A stretch of 64,000 bases of DNA from Diplosphaera chodatii (lineage: Eukaryota; Chlorophyta; Trebouxiophyceae; Prasiolales; Stichococcaceae): assembly GCA_032358165.1 (NCBI GenBank), contig JAALGY010000039.1:620001-684000 (forward strand). The letters are read 5' to 3'. A program made the position numbers and the translations under genes. The first letter of the stretch is position 1. Every line of letters begins with the position of its first letter. The notes below the pieces were generated by a model. The model worked only from the letters and a program-made list of their open reading frames with translations. It was not told where the DNA came from and ran no database searches. Below, piece after piece: positions 1 to 13,506 of this stretch.

Positions 1-3000
1 AGGGTTGTACGGCACGCTGCAGGGTGCTGGATGCTAGCACAGAGTTGCATGCAGAAGGGCGCTGCGTCCAGACCGTGGCAAACCCTTCTTGGTCGACAAG
101 ATCTGGAGCTACACGAAGGCGCTGCACACTAGATTGTGGTCGCGGAACCTGGCTTGGCCGCGGGAACGCACCGGCAGGTAGCAGCAGTCGGCGTCGGGGA
201 GGGACAGGCACCCGCGCCGCTCGTTGCCCAGGTGCACCAGGGGGTCGCCCTGCGGCCGGTGCCAGCTGGCCAGCGCGCCCCACATGAAGCCCGAGCGGTA
301 CCTGCACGGTGCTCGATGGATTGAGCTGTGTTTTGGGGATCAAAGTTTGAGTGTCATGGTATGCACATGGCAGTGGCTACTGTCGTTATCAAACACACCA
401 AGAGCCCCAGGGCTGTCAGACCACCAAGTGCACCAATTGCATCTGTCCGACAGCTGAAGCAGCAGCCCGGCACCTGTACTGCTCCTTGGGGACGGGCTTG
501 TTCTCGGAGGCCGCGTGCCAGAACCTGGCCTGGAAGGGCTCGTAGCGCCGGAAGGGCTCGAACCAGTTGCGCGTGCCCGCCAGCAGCAGCGCCAGGTCGT
601 ACATCGCCGCGTGCCCAGAGCCCTGGAAACATGGCCGGACGCTTCAGCTGCCTCCGCCCTGGGAGTACCGCTTGAACGATGTAGGCGCGGATGCTATGCT
701 AAGCCAGCTGGGTGACGAGCTGGGCAAACGCTTGCGCACATGAGGAACGTCGCTGGGTTCACACTATGCAAGGCACCGCACCTGCAGCTTCAAAAGGGCC
801 GCCAGCTTGCGCATCGCGGCCTGCGCGGCGGCTGCGGTCTTTGGAGTCTCCTCCTCCAGCAGCTTCTCCAGCTGCGCAACTGCCTCCAGATCCTGCAGAC
901 CACCCGACCATGTCAACAGGTGATTTCGCAGCCGCTGCCGAGTAGTCGGCAGCCTGACAGACGTTGTTGTAGTTTGCGATGCGGAAGGTGATGCCAAGCA
1001 GATGTGGGTACCATTGCATGCGATATGGCTCACAGACCTGCACAGCAGCGGTGCCCTGGTGGCGCTGCACAGTTCGTTACCCCCGCAACTGCTGCTCACA
1101 CAGGTGACGCAAGGGCGCCATCAGGTCGCGCATACGGTGCGTTTGCACTGGCACCACAGGTTGAGTCACCTCGGCAGTCGCCGCTGGCCGCTCCGGCGCG
1201 GCGTCCACGCCCAGGTCCTTTTCGTCCAGCTGCTCCGACTCCTGCTGCACATCAGCGGAGGAATTTCAGAGTGACGCAGAGCGGCACCACAGCACAGGCG
1301 GAGACGGTCGAGACATGTCTGCAGGTTGCCCTGGGCAGCAGACTACAACAACACTGCGACGGAACAGAGCATCACCTCGTCCTCGTCCTCTTCCTCCCCC
1401 TCCTGCGCATCGTCCTCGTCGTCGTCCTCCGACTCTGCGTCCTTGCGCGGCCGGCCAGGCGGCCGCTTGGCTGCTGCGGGGGTTTGCAGACGGTGTCAGG
1501 CCATGCAACCCCCGCCTGTGTTGACGGAGCGCATGACACATGCACGGTGCAAGCCTGCTGTGGTGACCAATAGATGTTGCGCCATGGCCACCACTTTCGC
1601 AGGTTCTCCTTTCTGCTGATCGGAAGCATCAGCCACTCTGAAGCACACTTGAAAGGGCACCTGCTTTGGCGGCGGCATGCCGGCCGCGCCGGGGCTGCTC
1701 CTTCTCGAGGTGCCTGTCCGAGGGCGGCGCCAGTTTGCGCAGCCCCCGGCTGGCGGTGGGCCCCGTCAGCATGTTGGGGTGCTGCACATTGGCGTCCGGC
1801 GCCAGCTGCTCCTTGGCCAGCCGCACGATCCTGCGCGGGGCGGGAACATGCTGAGCTGACCACAGTGCAGCTGCCCACTGATGCGACAGAAGCATCACCC
1901 ATTGGGTACGACCTCTGCCGGGCTGTGCACCTAGCCGTGCTACAGGGTCTGATCCTGGGGCTTGGCAGAGAGCCAAAGCCGGACCCTCTCCCAGAGCCTC
2001 GACGCAAGGTCTGCATCTTCTGGCTACACCCTCCGAGCTGGTCTGTCAGGTCAAGCAGCAACGTGGGATGAGGAACATCCATGTACCCACCGCACGGCCT
2101 GCGACTCGTCGTCGGTCCACAGGTAGCCCACCACCTCCTGCTCGTCCAGCCACGTCAGCGGCGGCTCCGGCTGCAGCGCAGCAACACACACATGTCAGCG
2201 CATTCCAAAAGTTTCCTGCTGTAGGACGCTAATCAGGTAGGGTACGGTCACCCCTTTGGCAGCATGGGTGCTCTCATCGTACACTGCAGGATGCTTGCAG
2301 ATGTGAAGCTGCATGCTCCTGTGGCAGCCGCTGTGCCACTCTCGTGTGCAACAGTGACCAGCTCTGCTTGGCACACAGGTTCGTTTACACTCGTTGAAGA
2401 CCACATGGCGGTTACTGTGTCGTTACAACCAGGGCATGCTGCTGCAGCTGCGGCTGACGCACCCGGTCGTCGCGGGCCTGGTGGCGCAGGAACAGCTTGA
2501 CCTTGTCCAGGGCGGTGATGAGCGCGGTGATGCGCGCCTCCCGCAGCCCGTCCGCCTCTCGCTGCGCCTCCTCCGCCGTGAAGCCGTCGCCTGCAGGCAG
2601 CAGCAGATGGTATCTGTATCGTTGCAGGAAGTTCGCATAGGTTCCTGGAGTACACGATGCGGCATGCCAAAGAGCTCTCTCGCTGCCATGGCAACTGTGC
2701 TGACTGGAAGCTGGGAATCTGAGCAGCGAGTTTGTGGAGTCAGCCACAGCAGGCTGCGTTTTCAGCTTCACTGTGCAGCAGAGCTGGCACACCACCACAG
2801 TGTACGTAATTGCAGGCAGGTGCTCTTGCTGATCAGGGGATCAGTTTCGACAGGACAGATCAGACACGTGCAGACAAAAGATGCCTGTCAGCAGCCCCGG
2901 CAGCTGCGCGTGCTCCTGGTTGACGAAGCCCAGGGCCAGCGCCGCCCAGCGCACCACCCACGCCGGCAGCGGCCCCCGCCCGTCCGGCCGCGCGCACAGC

Positions 3001-6000
3001 ACCGAGCTGCGGCAGCGGCGCCAAGAGTCCAGTGCTGCTTAGCTTTTCAGGCGGACATGAATCTGTGTATGGGCCCATTTGCGCTGGGCGGTTCTTTGTC
3101 AGGCCCTTGGCACACACCAAGCTGCAAGAGCAACATTGGCACATGCACACACAGCAGCTGCTGGTCCACTGGACGACGGAGGCAGGCAGCAGGGTGGTTG
3201 CAAGCTCACTTGCGCAGGCCGGCGGCTGCGAGCAGGGCGTAGTCCTCTGCGGGCGACTCCGCTGCCGGGGCCTCGGGCCCCGCCGCATGGCACACCCGCA
3301 TGATCATCGCCGTGCGCGCCAAGAAGGGCAGCTTGCTCGCCAGCACCTGCACATGAGACCGGGAATGGCACTCCTCCGCTGCTTCCGACACGGTGAGGAC
3401 GACGGCAGCACTCGGTTTGGAGGTGCGAAATGTCCCGCTGACATCACCGAGGCTGACAACACCTTCGTCGGCTGTGCAGGCAGCAGAGGGCATTGGGCAT
3501 GGGCGGCCCTGAAGCCGCAGCCAGCCGATGTGTCCCTGGCCACCAGCTGCTGTGGATACATGCCAGGGCAACACACAAAACAGGCTCGTAGGCGAGGGAC
3601 CGTGCCTGCTGCTGGGGCTGCCCCGGGGCGCCGGCGTGCCCGGCGTGGTACAGGAAGCTGCCGCGGCACCCCTCCCCCCCGCACAGGCACACCGCCGCCC
3701 GCGCCTCCTTCTCCGACTCCGTCTCCTGCCCGTAGTCCAGCGTCAGCTCCTCCCCCTGGGGCGAGAGTGCAAGATATCTTGCTCTGTCTTCAGCACACCA
3801 GCACCCAGCACTGCTGAATTTGGCTGCATGCCCGTTACTCATGCTTCAGTTAAGGCTCTGTACCTTGAGGACTCTTGTGATGCATTTGGTTACTGTACAA
3901 CCGACTTCCATGAATGCCGAACTTGCAGACGCACATGGCTGCTGCTGCCAGTCTCACCTGCGCCACGGCGCGCGTGGTGTAGATGGCAAGCGTCAGCTGC
4001 GGCCCCGCGCCCATGGTGACCGTGAAGCAGGTGGGGTTGCAGGAGTGCGCCATGCGGCAGGCGAAATTGCCCATACGGGCACCCTGCAGTCACACAGCAG
4101 TTACCTTCACTGCACGGCATCTCGTCTTGCACGGCAAATATGAGCTGGCACCCTTGCAGCAGGTGCCTAGGCAAAACCAGCCGGCGCTGCGCTTTCAGCT
4201 AGCTTTGTTAAGCTGTTGGCGGGCAGATGGTGGGCAGTGATCTGAAAGTGCGCACGTCGATGTGGGTGATGTCGGTGCCGGCCTTGTCGTCGCCCAGCAG
4301 CGGGCGCTGCAGCTTCACGTTGTAGTGGTCCGGCAGCCCGGGGCGCATCCGCGACCGCTTGCCCACCGCGCCGCCTCGCCCCGCGCCCAGCTGCATTTAT
4401 GCACCAGCAGAGTCGGCTGTAAATGACAGCGCACCATCATCTGACTGCAATGCTGACAAGGCTGCATGCACGCTAAAAGCTGCGTTCAACGGCACAGTTC
4501 AACTGCAGGCTGCAAGGCATGACCAAGGAAACACCAGCCTCTGAGCTGCTCCACAGGCAACAGTGTGCAGGCACAACCATCGCTGCGACCCTTGTGACCA
4601 CAATGGCACGCAAGGGTGTCAGCTGAATGTTGCCCGCACACTCGTTAATGCAGGAGCTTGGCAGGCATCTGCTATGTATTTGCTGTACTGCTCGCGAGAA
4701 CAGTGCAGGCGCTGAGCGCGCCATGACTGTGTTGCAATAGACAAGACAGTCGAGCACACCTGCCGCTCCTGCCAGGCCCAGGGACAGTACATCTCCCCCA
4801 GATACTCGTTCACGAAGCCGCCCGCCGGCAGCCCGCCCTCCTTCGTCAGCACCACGCCCATGCCCTGTAGCAGGAGGCAATACCCTGGCTGATCCTTGCA
4901 CAGACCTGACGTCCACAATGGCGCCCTTGGCAGTTGTGCAGCGTTTGACGTCCCAGTTGCAGCGAGCAGAATCGGCACCATGTGCCAGGTGCCCCGCGCC
5001 CCAGGGGACCATGAGTTTCCGCTGGCAGGATGCGCGATGTACGCAGTGTGGGCACGCACAGCAGGCGCGCCTTGGGCCAGATGCGGAAGTGGTCGCGGTC
5101 CTCGATCACGCCGCTGGGCACCGGCAGCCCCGACCGCCGCCCGGCCGCCTTGTAGTGCCGCTCCGTCGCGTTGATGATGCGCGCCAGCGCCTGCGCAGCC
5201 AGGTCCAGGGCTTGTGACACCACATGTCAGCACACTTATGTGCTAGCACTATCGCCGCAACTACTGCTCTGCCAGCACTACCTAACATTTGAAGTTGCCA
5301 GTACTCTGCAGCACTGCCATACCTGCCTTGCGGCTGTACCTGACTCCTGCACTGCCGTCTTCCACCATGCCATCTGCCCAGGCATGCTGACATGCGCCAA
5401 GGAACAGGAGGGCCAGAAGTGGTCACCTTGCAGGTGGACTGCAGGGCGGCGTCGCTGCCCTCATCGTTGCGCAGCGTCTGCAGCACGCCCAGGATGTCCC
5501 TGCGACCCAGATTACACACCCTGTTGGGGCGCGTCTCGCGCACATCACAGACGTCCGCACCATGCAAGGCTTCCGTGCTTGCAGGGATCAGCTCGCAGGA
5601 CCAGGACCTATGCAGCCAGCGCTGTGCAGTCCAAGCCTGTTGCGTCTTCTGCCGTGATCCTCTGATCGTGTGAATCACGATAGCTGGGCAGGTTACGAGG
5701 GCGCACCAGCCCTGCGCTCCGGCGGCATTGCAGGCCGGCAGCAGACGGCGGTCGATGAACTCGTTGCGGGCGGCGGTGGCCTCCTTGCTGTCGCCGGCGT
5801 AGGGCGCCTTGCACCGCTCCAGGGCATGGAAGATGTTGCTGCAGCGGCACACCCATGACGAGCATGTTGTGGTTGTTCTGGGTGCTGTCGCTACATGCGA
5901 GCCCGTAAGGTAAGACCCTGTTCTGCACAATGCTTGAAAAATCCTGCTGGCAGCCTGCCATGCATGGTACCAGCTGCTGCTGCTGCCCACCTGCGGGTGT

Positions 6001-9000
6001 AGCGGTCGATGCCCCAGACGCTCTGCACCTTGTGGTCTGCATCCGCCAGCGGGTACGGCATGCCGTCCAGCACCAGCAGCTGCATGGGCGAGTTAACAGC
6101 CTGACGATAAACCCTCAAGCATCTTGGCATGCATGCTACACAGCTGGCCATGTGTTGGTACTCAGCCCAGCAGCAGCACTGATTTGGGTCAGCAGCAACC
6201 AACACCAGCGGCACACCCAGCAATGCCGTGACAGTACAGAGTCTCTGGTTCCTTGGCATGGCGCCTGTCACAAGTGAGACCACTCCATGACGACGTACAC
6301 CAGCACATGACGGTGACTTTCCCCACTTAGCATCAGGCACAACCAGGCGTGATACACCAGGCGGTGTACCCGGTGCTTGACCATGTAGTCCACGTTGCTG
6401 CGGTTCTCGTCGCTGGTGTTCTCCGCGAGGCCCATGCACTTCAGCCGGTCCAGCAGCGCGCGCTTGTCCACCTCCTCCCCACCCTCCACCGCCACCTGGT
6501 TGGTGAGGAAGTAGGGATCAGGTAGCAGGTCAGCACCTTTAGAGCCTTGTCCACTTGGGAAGGAAACCTGCCGATAAGGGCAGATCGGTCAGCTGTGCCT
6601 GGCGTCAGCTTGCACAAGCGTCCTGCGGACTCAGCATCTCGCATCACTGTGGCAGTCAACCGCTTGGACGAGCAAACTTCTGTGTGTCTGCAGGCATGCG
6701 GCAGCGTCGACAGCACTACAGGCAGGGAGACGAGGCGCCCACTCTGTAGGCGTCCACGGCCTCGAAGCCCAGCTCGGCCCAGGGCTCCTTGCGCCACAGG
6801 CCCGGCATCTGCTGTTCCTCATTGGCGCTGATGTGCGGCACCATCGCCCTGCAGGATGACTGATTGTGCGTTAGCCTCCAGCCTACTGCATGGATTCGTA
6901 CTGGGCTGAAGTTCGAGTCCCAAGTGTATGAGTCATTGGGGCAGGAAATGGCCATTGGGACCGCAAATACCATGCAGCGCGGACAGCCTCGGCACGAGTG
7001 TTTGATGTGGCACTGACTTGAGGTCGGGGTCCGTGTTGGCGGCGGCGGCGAAGGCCGCCTGCTGCTGCGCCCGCGACGGCCTCGGCTTGTCGGCGGACGC
7101 GGGCCCGGCGCCGCGGCCCTCCGGGCTGTCCTCTCGCTGCTGGCCCGCTGCCGCGTGCAGCAGCGCCGCTAGCCTGCAGAGAAATGTCCCAGGTCGGGGT
7201 CGGGCGCCATCCTCAAAGCAGTACAGATGCTGAGCACACCATTCACCAGCAGCAGCGTCTGCACTCCTGGGTCGTCCTCACTACTCCCAGCTTGTCTACA
7301 TGGCAGCCGCTTGTCGCCGAACTTGAAGTACGATACACTGTTGTGCTGCTTGCCGATGCAGGTGGCTGATGGCCTCGTGGCAAGATGTCCGCACCCGAGG
7401 TTGGAGTCGTCGGAGTCGGCGGGCTGCGGCGCGGACTGCTGGCGCTTGCCGGGCGGCGGCGCCAGGCCGCCGCTGCCCCGCCGCTTGCGCCCGTTCAGCG
7501 GCCCCGAGTCCTCCAGATCCGCGCTGTCCTCCCGCAGCCGCGGCCGCCTGCAGGAGAGCTTTGTATACTGTGACATCCAGCACAGTCGGCACCGCAACCT
7601 GTTGCCAAGGCCTGCAGCTGTGATGCAGGTCATGCTGCATAGCACCCCAGTCAGCAGCACAGTCCGCATGATCTGCTGCAAGACTCAGGAGGCTTCTGAC
7701 GGCTGAGCGCACCCGGGGTGCCCCGACACGGTGACGTCGCTGCTGGTGGCGACGCGCACCTCCCGCTCGTGCGTCACCGTCGTCAGCGTGTACCCCACGC
7801 CGCCCCGCGCCGCCAGCAGCTTGAGCCGCGCCTCCACCCCCTTCAGGGCCTGCAGCGCAGCATGTTGCTGCTGCTCAGACATCGGCAGAGCCATGCTCGA
7901 TAGCTTTGGTCTGCATGCAGTGACCAGGCTGCCTACCGGTGTGCAAAGCCCGAAAGACCAGGCTCCTCCTGGCCTCCTGGCCTCCATCAGGGACAGCATC
8001 CAGGGCGTTCAAGGAGATGCACCTCTGTCACGAAGGCACGCCGCTGCGACAGGTTGGTGATGAAGCTGCGGTCACGAGGCTCGCCCCCGGCCGCAGCAGC
8101 TGCTGCCCGCCTGCCCCTGTATTAGCACAACATAATCATCTGACCCAATGCAATGGAGGGGACTGCATCCAACTTTCAGCTGCATGTTCAAGCTGCTCAC
8201 AGCAACAGATCGTCACAACAAGCACCAGCAGCACATGAGCACCTGGCCTCCCGGGCCTCCTGCTCGATGACCTCGTTGAGCACGCCACCGTCCGCCACCG
8301 CCGCATAGCCGCCGGGCGCGACGGCCGCTGCACGTGCTGACGGCGGCCGGGTCGGCCGCAGGCTGGGCTCTGTCTTCACCTTCACCTCCATCCTGCACCA
8401 GGGGTAAAAGGGTGTAGGGCACAGCAGTGGGTGCGCTCATAATGTCTCACAGGTAAGGCCAGTACGCCGAAGTGTACCACAACGGCTCAAATGTTCAGAT
8501 GCTGCATGGCGCAGCTGCCAGCAGTGCTCGGCATGTCTGCTCGACAGTGCGCTCGCGGAGTGGACACACCTCTTGTCGCTGCTGGGTGGGTCCGTCTCCC
8601 GCCGGTCGGGCAGCTGGAAGGTGGTGCCGGCGGGCGGCGGATTGCCATCCTCGATGTATTTGCTCAGCCAGCGCTTGACGTCGCCCTGGTTGTTGCAATT
8701 CAGCGGGTCCTCCTTGTCGAATGCCCCTTGCTGCACGCCAGGAAGCGGAGCTACTTCAGCAGTGCCTCATCAGCGCAAACGGGGGTGTAGCCGTCTAGCA
8801 GCCAGTGTGCGGCGTCTTCCTTTTGCTGGCAGCATCAGCACGATAAGTCAACAAGACTGGCAGCTGGGTGGAGCAGCATGGCGAACTGGGGCCGACACTG
8901 GAACATGGTGGACAGTTGGAAGGCATCAGTCATCCGTCGCAGGGTGGCATGGGTGACAATGTGGTTGCTTGTGCTGAGCACGACACTTGCAAGTCTGCTG

Positions 9001-9667
9001 CGGCAGGCAGTTGGGAGCCGCCTCCAGGCAGCAAGTGCCACCAGGCGCCGTACCGAGGCGTAGGCATAGTGGCCATCGCGCTGGGCCGACTCCACGCCCT
9101 GGGTGGCCAGCACCTGGGCAGGGCGCAAGTGAGAACAGGCTCATTGCAGGGGAGGGGGCTTTGTGGGGCGCTAGGTTCTCACCGAGCGGTACTGGTAGTG
9201 CCCATCCCGCCGTTCGGACTCCACCCCTTGGGCTGCGTGCACCTGCTCGGCAGGGACAGGGTTCGAGGTGGAGATGCATGCTATCCTCACGTCATGTTTA
9301 GTCCTGATTCCCGTCTGCTATATACTACTCTTAACCTTGCAGCTGCCAGTCTAGTCTCGACAGGTGGCGCCTGCCAGAGATCATGTTCGCTGCAGCGTGA
9401 TGCACAAGCGGCGAGCTGGCTGCTGGGGTGCAAGTCAGCTCGACGCAGCAATGGGTAACGGCCCGCAGAGCATCGGCGGCACACATGCTGCAGTTCTGCA
9501 GCTCCTGCGGGAGCATCATACTGCGGAATCGTCCCACCTGGTTGCCGGCAGGGGTGATGAGGTACCAGTTGCTGACGCGGCGGCCATCCGGCAGGTGTGC
9601 ACGGGCCTGCTGGAACGCCGAGAATGGACCGCCCAGCTCGGCCGCCATCACCCCCAGTCGGTCCCAA
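1..9667 (-). CDS. ATXR3: ATXR3/SDG2-like histone H3K4 methyltransferase (SET domain), 3' end outside window
   Basis: Minus-strand gene of about 30 exons. The first recognisable exon is 9538-9667 (GYF-like text, WYLITPAGNQ); the true start is not resolved. SET domain exons: 4760-4864 (GMGVVLTKEGG), 4256-4390, 3958-4083 (RMAHSCNPTC, the HSCNP motif) and 3606-3755 (GEELTLDYG, then post-SET CLCGGEGCRG). Later exons match the long plant ATXR3 C-terminal region: 3210-3346, about 2889-3018, 2463-2590, 2091-2170, 1661-1830, about 1376-1473 (AT-hook RPPGRPRK plus an acidic run), 1170-1244, 782-892, 474-622 and 172-301 (RGCLSLPDADCCYL). The next exon is cut by the window edge at 1-16. Upstream exons: 5056-5190, 5427-5499, 5707-5838, 5991-6079, about 6391-6495, 6743-6848, 7019-7173, 7395-7547, 7713-7849, 8023-8110, 8243-8392, 8570-8730, 9054-9113 and 9183-9242. 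In Arabidopsis this family trimethylates H3K4 genome-wide. The assignment rests on remembered family text, not a search. Confidence 0.88.
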
Positions 9668-11341
9668 CTGGCACCGGGCCTGTGGAGCTGCCAGGCCCTG
9701 CCAGCTGTGGCGGTCCCTCAGCTGCTGACGCCGCGGCCCATGCCGTCAGGGCCGCTCGGCTGCTGCTGTACTACAACTTCGACCCTGGCCTGCCCAGCTG
9801 CGCAGGGGTTCGGGCGCTGCTGTGGTCCGGCCGGCACAAGGTGACGCCGCGCGCCGGCCAGCCGAGTGCAACCCTGGTGATGGCCGCTGCACCAGCACGC
9901 TGAGCTCCACAGCACAGCACTGGGTGTGCGCGTGATCCTCCGCTGCAGTCACAGACACGCAGTGTCGCTGCCGGCCAATGATGCCAATGGGTACACGGTG
10001 CAGTCTGGCGATGAGCAGGCGGCAGCCAGCTGCAGCTGAGTGGTCACACTACATGGCCACGCCTGACGTTGGCGTGTTGCGCTGCTGTCCTAGACTGGTG
10101 CTTCCCACATGCACTGCAACATCTCCCGCCGGCGGTGTGCGCATACCCAGATGGACGGTGCAGTGGAGATATGACACCAGCACTGCAGCCCATACTTAAC
10201 TCCTCTGCATGTGACATGCCTCTGCTATCACATAGCACAGGACCCTTCCTCCTGTCGGGGCTCGTTACGGCAGTTCGACATCGGAGATGGCATGATCGCA
10301 ACACCTTTGCATCCGATCAAACGTCAGCATGATCGGTGCCGAGCCAACGGATGTATTCTAGCGCCCTGTTTACGACATCTGCAGGGTCCTGACGCCCACT
10401 TGAAGCCGTCTGACCGACTGCAGATCCATGCTCAGCCACAACGTGCCCTGCGCATTGCTGGCCACAGCGACTGCAGGACCGCCTGCGTCGGAAACGTCAG
10501 CAACCACTCTCGAAGAGCATGTGCAGCGAATGTGCACACCACAAGTTTCGCAGAGCAGCCGTGGCGGACGAACTCGGGCTACGCAAGCGCTACGAAGAGC
10601 GGACGCAGCTGCAACGCTTTGCAAGGCCATGCAAGCCGCGTTTGGCCACATCCTTCTACGCTTCAGTCGTTACGCAAGCCAAAACGGCCTATCTGTCGGA
10701 CAGCCTCGCCGCATATCGCGTATTCTGGTCCCACGTATGTTTGCCACTGGCAAGCCGACTCGCGTCAGCGCCGGCAGGCATGCGCAGCCAGCTCAGCAAA
10801 CACCTCTTGTGAACATGTATCTAAAACACTGAGATCACAGAGCGGCCTGCACGGGCCTTGCGCCTCCCAAACGGAACCCATACCTGTTCTCCGGAAAGGG
10901 GGATGCGCTGCAATCTAGCCTAGACTTCCGGCTTGCTGCGATTGGCGATGCTGACCGCTTCGTCTCGCTGGCATGTGGCAGCTCAGCCGCCAGGTTGCCG
11001 TGTTCACGTCGCCGCGCGGGCAGAATTGCGGACAGTCGGCCGGCAGTGGTCCGCTTGGTGCTGGGCTACATTCTCATCGCTGGCCCCTGCCTTCTGGCAT
11101 TGCCTGTTGCTGTGAGGGGTTGCCCGGTCATGAATTTCCGCCTAGCACCCGCTGCAGTCTGCAAGCCTAGCGCATGTGCCGTGATTGGGCACTAGCGCTT
11201 CGATCATGTGGATTGCGACCTCGGTGTCAGCACATTTGGATTGATAGACGCGACCCTTGAAAGCTTGAAGTCACATTGCTGAAGATTTGCGATGGGATCG
11301 CCTCAAGGATGACCGACGAGAGGCAGGCGTAAACGTAAACC
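9668..11341. other. Intergenic or 5' region between ATXR3-like and dehydrogenase genes
   Basis: About 1.7 kb between two divergent genes. It probably holds the unresolved 5' exon(s) of the ATXR3-like gene and both promoters. Several short open frames overlap on the plus strand between 10.2 and 10.9 kb; one is listed separately. I see no RNA gene or repeat. Confidence 0.5.
10519..10812 (+). CDS. Possible small intronless ORF (97 codons)
   Basis: An ATG-to-TGA frame whose product is charged in its first half (ELGLRKRYEERTQLQRF) and more hydrophobic later. A second open frame (10428-10832) overlaps it on the same strand, so at most one is likely to be real. No family is recognised. It could also be transcribed leader sequence or chance. 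Confidence 0.2.
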   Translation: MCSECAHHKFRRAAVADELGLRKRYEERTQLQRFARPCKPRLATSFYASVVTQAKTAYLSDSLAAYRVFWSHVCLPLASRLASAPAGMRSQLSKHLL

Positions 11342-13506
11342 ATGTTCGAGGCCGATGAGCGCGTCGGTTTCATCGGCCTTGGTGCCATGGGCAGCGGTGC
11401 GCCAGCCGGACAGCCACGATCATATGATCAATGTGCATGATGCGTGTGCATGCATGTCGAAGTGCACACATCATCAACAAGACTGATGTTCGTCACAACC
11501 ATTGTCCAGGCTTAGCGCTCAACCTACAGCAGGACTTGAAGGCGGCCGACGAGCGCAATTTGCTGGTGCACAACCGCAGCCCCGGCAAGTATGGCCCGCA
11601 CATCGAGGCCGGCGCACAGGCGTGAGTCCGCCCACCACATGCATGATCATGTCATCCGAGCTCTACGTCATGCTACCCGGATCTTCGTCGTTGCTGACGT
11701 GCATCCCATGCTGCAAAATCCGTGCATCACAGGTGTTCTGTCTTGTGATGGCATGCAGGCATGCCAGCTTGCGGAGGAGTACATCTTTGTGGGTATGGCG
11801 TCAGGACCCGCCTCCCATCATACACAGCGTTGTTACGATACCTTTTGCTGCAGGGTCAAGGCAGTGGAGGCCCTGGCGGAGAACTGCGCCGTGATGTTCG
11901 CCATGCTGGCGGACGATGCGGCGGTGCGGGATGTGTTTGCGGCGGTGCTGCGGGGTGAGCCGCCGCCCGGCGCCATCTTTGCCGACATGAGCACGGTGCT
12001 GCCCAGCACCACGGCGGAGCTCGCGGCGGCGGCAGCAGAGAAAGGTGCAGATGCGAGTGGTGTGAATCTTCAGGCCTTGGTGTCGAACGAGCACATCTGC
12101 TGACATTTTGGCACCTGCCGAGGCACCTACCAACACTCCTGGTTCATCTGCATTGCTCCCGCAGGAATCACGTACCTTTCGTGCCCAGTGTTTGGCCGCC
12201 CTGATGCGGTGGCAGCGCGGAAGTGCATCATGGTGCTGTCGGGGCCAGAGGCAGCCAAAGCCAGGGTGCGGCCTCTTCTGGAGCCGCTGGGGCGAGCGGT
12301 ATTAGGTGAGCAAACATCTGAACAACGTGTGGGTTTAGCAGCAACAAGCTGCACGCCAATTTGCAAGCCCTTGGCCAGCCACAGCATGGTTGCTGCTGCA
12401 CAGTGCTTGTGCAGCAGGAACAGATACCCATACCAAAAGATGAGGCTGCCAGGCAGTGGTTTTAATGAGCGTAGTTCACATGCGCATGCAGATGCGGGCA
12501 ACGAGGCAGTGCACGGCAGCTCATTGAAGCTCACTGGAAACTTCTTCATTGCATCAGGTGGTCATCATGTCAGGGCTTACCGTCTCTTCTTGGCTCCTAC
12601 GTGCTCTCACCCCATAGGCCGTCTGTACTTAGCTGGCGGCTGCAACAGCAATGCCCTGCACTGCAGCAATCGAGCTGCTGGCAGAGGGCATGACGCTGGC
12701 GGACGCTACAGGGCTGCCGCGGGACCTGCTCCTGCAGTTCTTACACCTCATGCTGCCAGGTGCGCGCTGCGTCTGTGGGGTCTGCTGGCTCAAACCCTGC
12801 TCTGCGTGCTGACGAGCTGCCGCCGCTCCCCGCTTCTGTACATGCTGTACATACACCCAATCAGCCTGACACGGCGTGGTCTGGCTGACATTGGTTGACC
12901 CTGTATGAGGAGGTCACCACAGTGCTGCCTGTCGCGCTGCAGGGGTGATTTTCGAGGGCTATGGATCCCGGATGGCAGCGGACGACTTTGATCGGAAGGG
13001 CGGCACCGCGGGCTTCGCGGTGACGGGCGGCGTCAAGGACGTGGGCCACATGCAGACGCTGGCAGCCGAGAAGAAGGTGCGGCTGTTGGACGGTTCTCAT
13101 GCCGCGGTCTGCCGCCGAAGCTGCAAGGGCTTGAGGAGGGCTGCTCCTGGCATGCATACTCCACCATTGTCGGCCCTGTTGATTGGCAGCTACGCACTGG
13201 CCACGTGCAGCCCACATGCGGCTCCCCGATGGCAGCGCTCATATATGTCAGAATATCACCATCGGCCAGACGCTTGCAGCACGCTAGTAGCCTCAAAGGC
13301 ATCCACGTCATGCAGGTCTGGCATATGTGATGCTGCAATGCCTGCCATCGTTCATGCAGGTGCACATGCCAGTTGCAGACATCGTCCTGGACCACCTGAA
13401 GGCAGCGCAGGCAGCAGGCAGGGGGGATGATGACTGGTCGGCGCTGGCCACGGCGGTGCGGCGGCGCAGCGGTCGGCCAGATGTAGAGGAACCCGGGGGA
13501 ACCTGA
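11342..13506 (+). CDS. Beta-hydroxyacid dehydrogenase (6PGDH-like/HIBADH/GLYR family), 310 aa
   Basis: Eight exons join in phase: 11342-11396, 11516-11621, 11854-12044, 12165-12305, 12492-12557, 12667-12759, 12943-13076 and 13360-13506 (total 933 bases). The N-terminal Rossmann motif VGFIGLGAMGS is at residues 8-18, with HNRSPGK a little later, the usual position for cofactor phosphate binding. The segment with LSCPVFGRPD corresponds to the substrate-binding DAPVSGG-type region, here divergent. The catalytic Lys and partner Asn are in SLKLTGNFF (Lys177, Asn181). The C-terminal helical domain carries IFEGYGSRMAADDF and GGVKDVGHM. Family members oxidise or reduce small beta-hydroxyacids (3-hydroxyisobutyrate, glyoxylate, tartronate semialdehyde) with NAD(P); the substrate cannot be read from sequence. 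No transit peptide is visible before the Rossmann fold, so the cytosol is the default unless an upstream exon exists. Confidence 0.9.

Noticed and set aside
85..125. Plus-strand text VDKIWSYTK, resembling part of the plant ATXR3 C-terminus
   Set aside because: It is on the wrong strand and within an intron of the minus-strand gene. The match is too short and was judged coincidental.
6911..6920. gttcgagtcc, resembling a tRNA T-loop
   Set aside because: There is no matching acceptor stem, D arm or anticodon arm around it, and it lies in an intron of the ATXR3-like gene.
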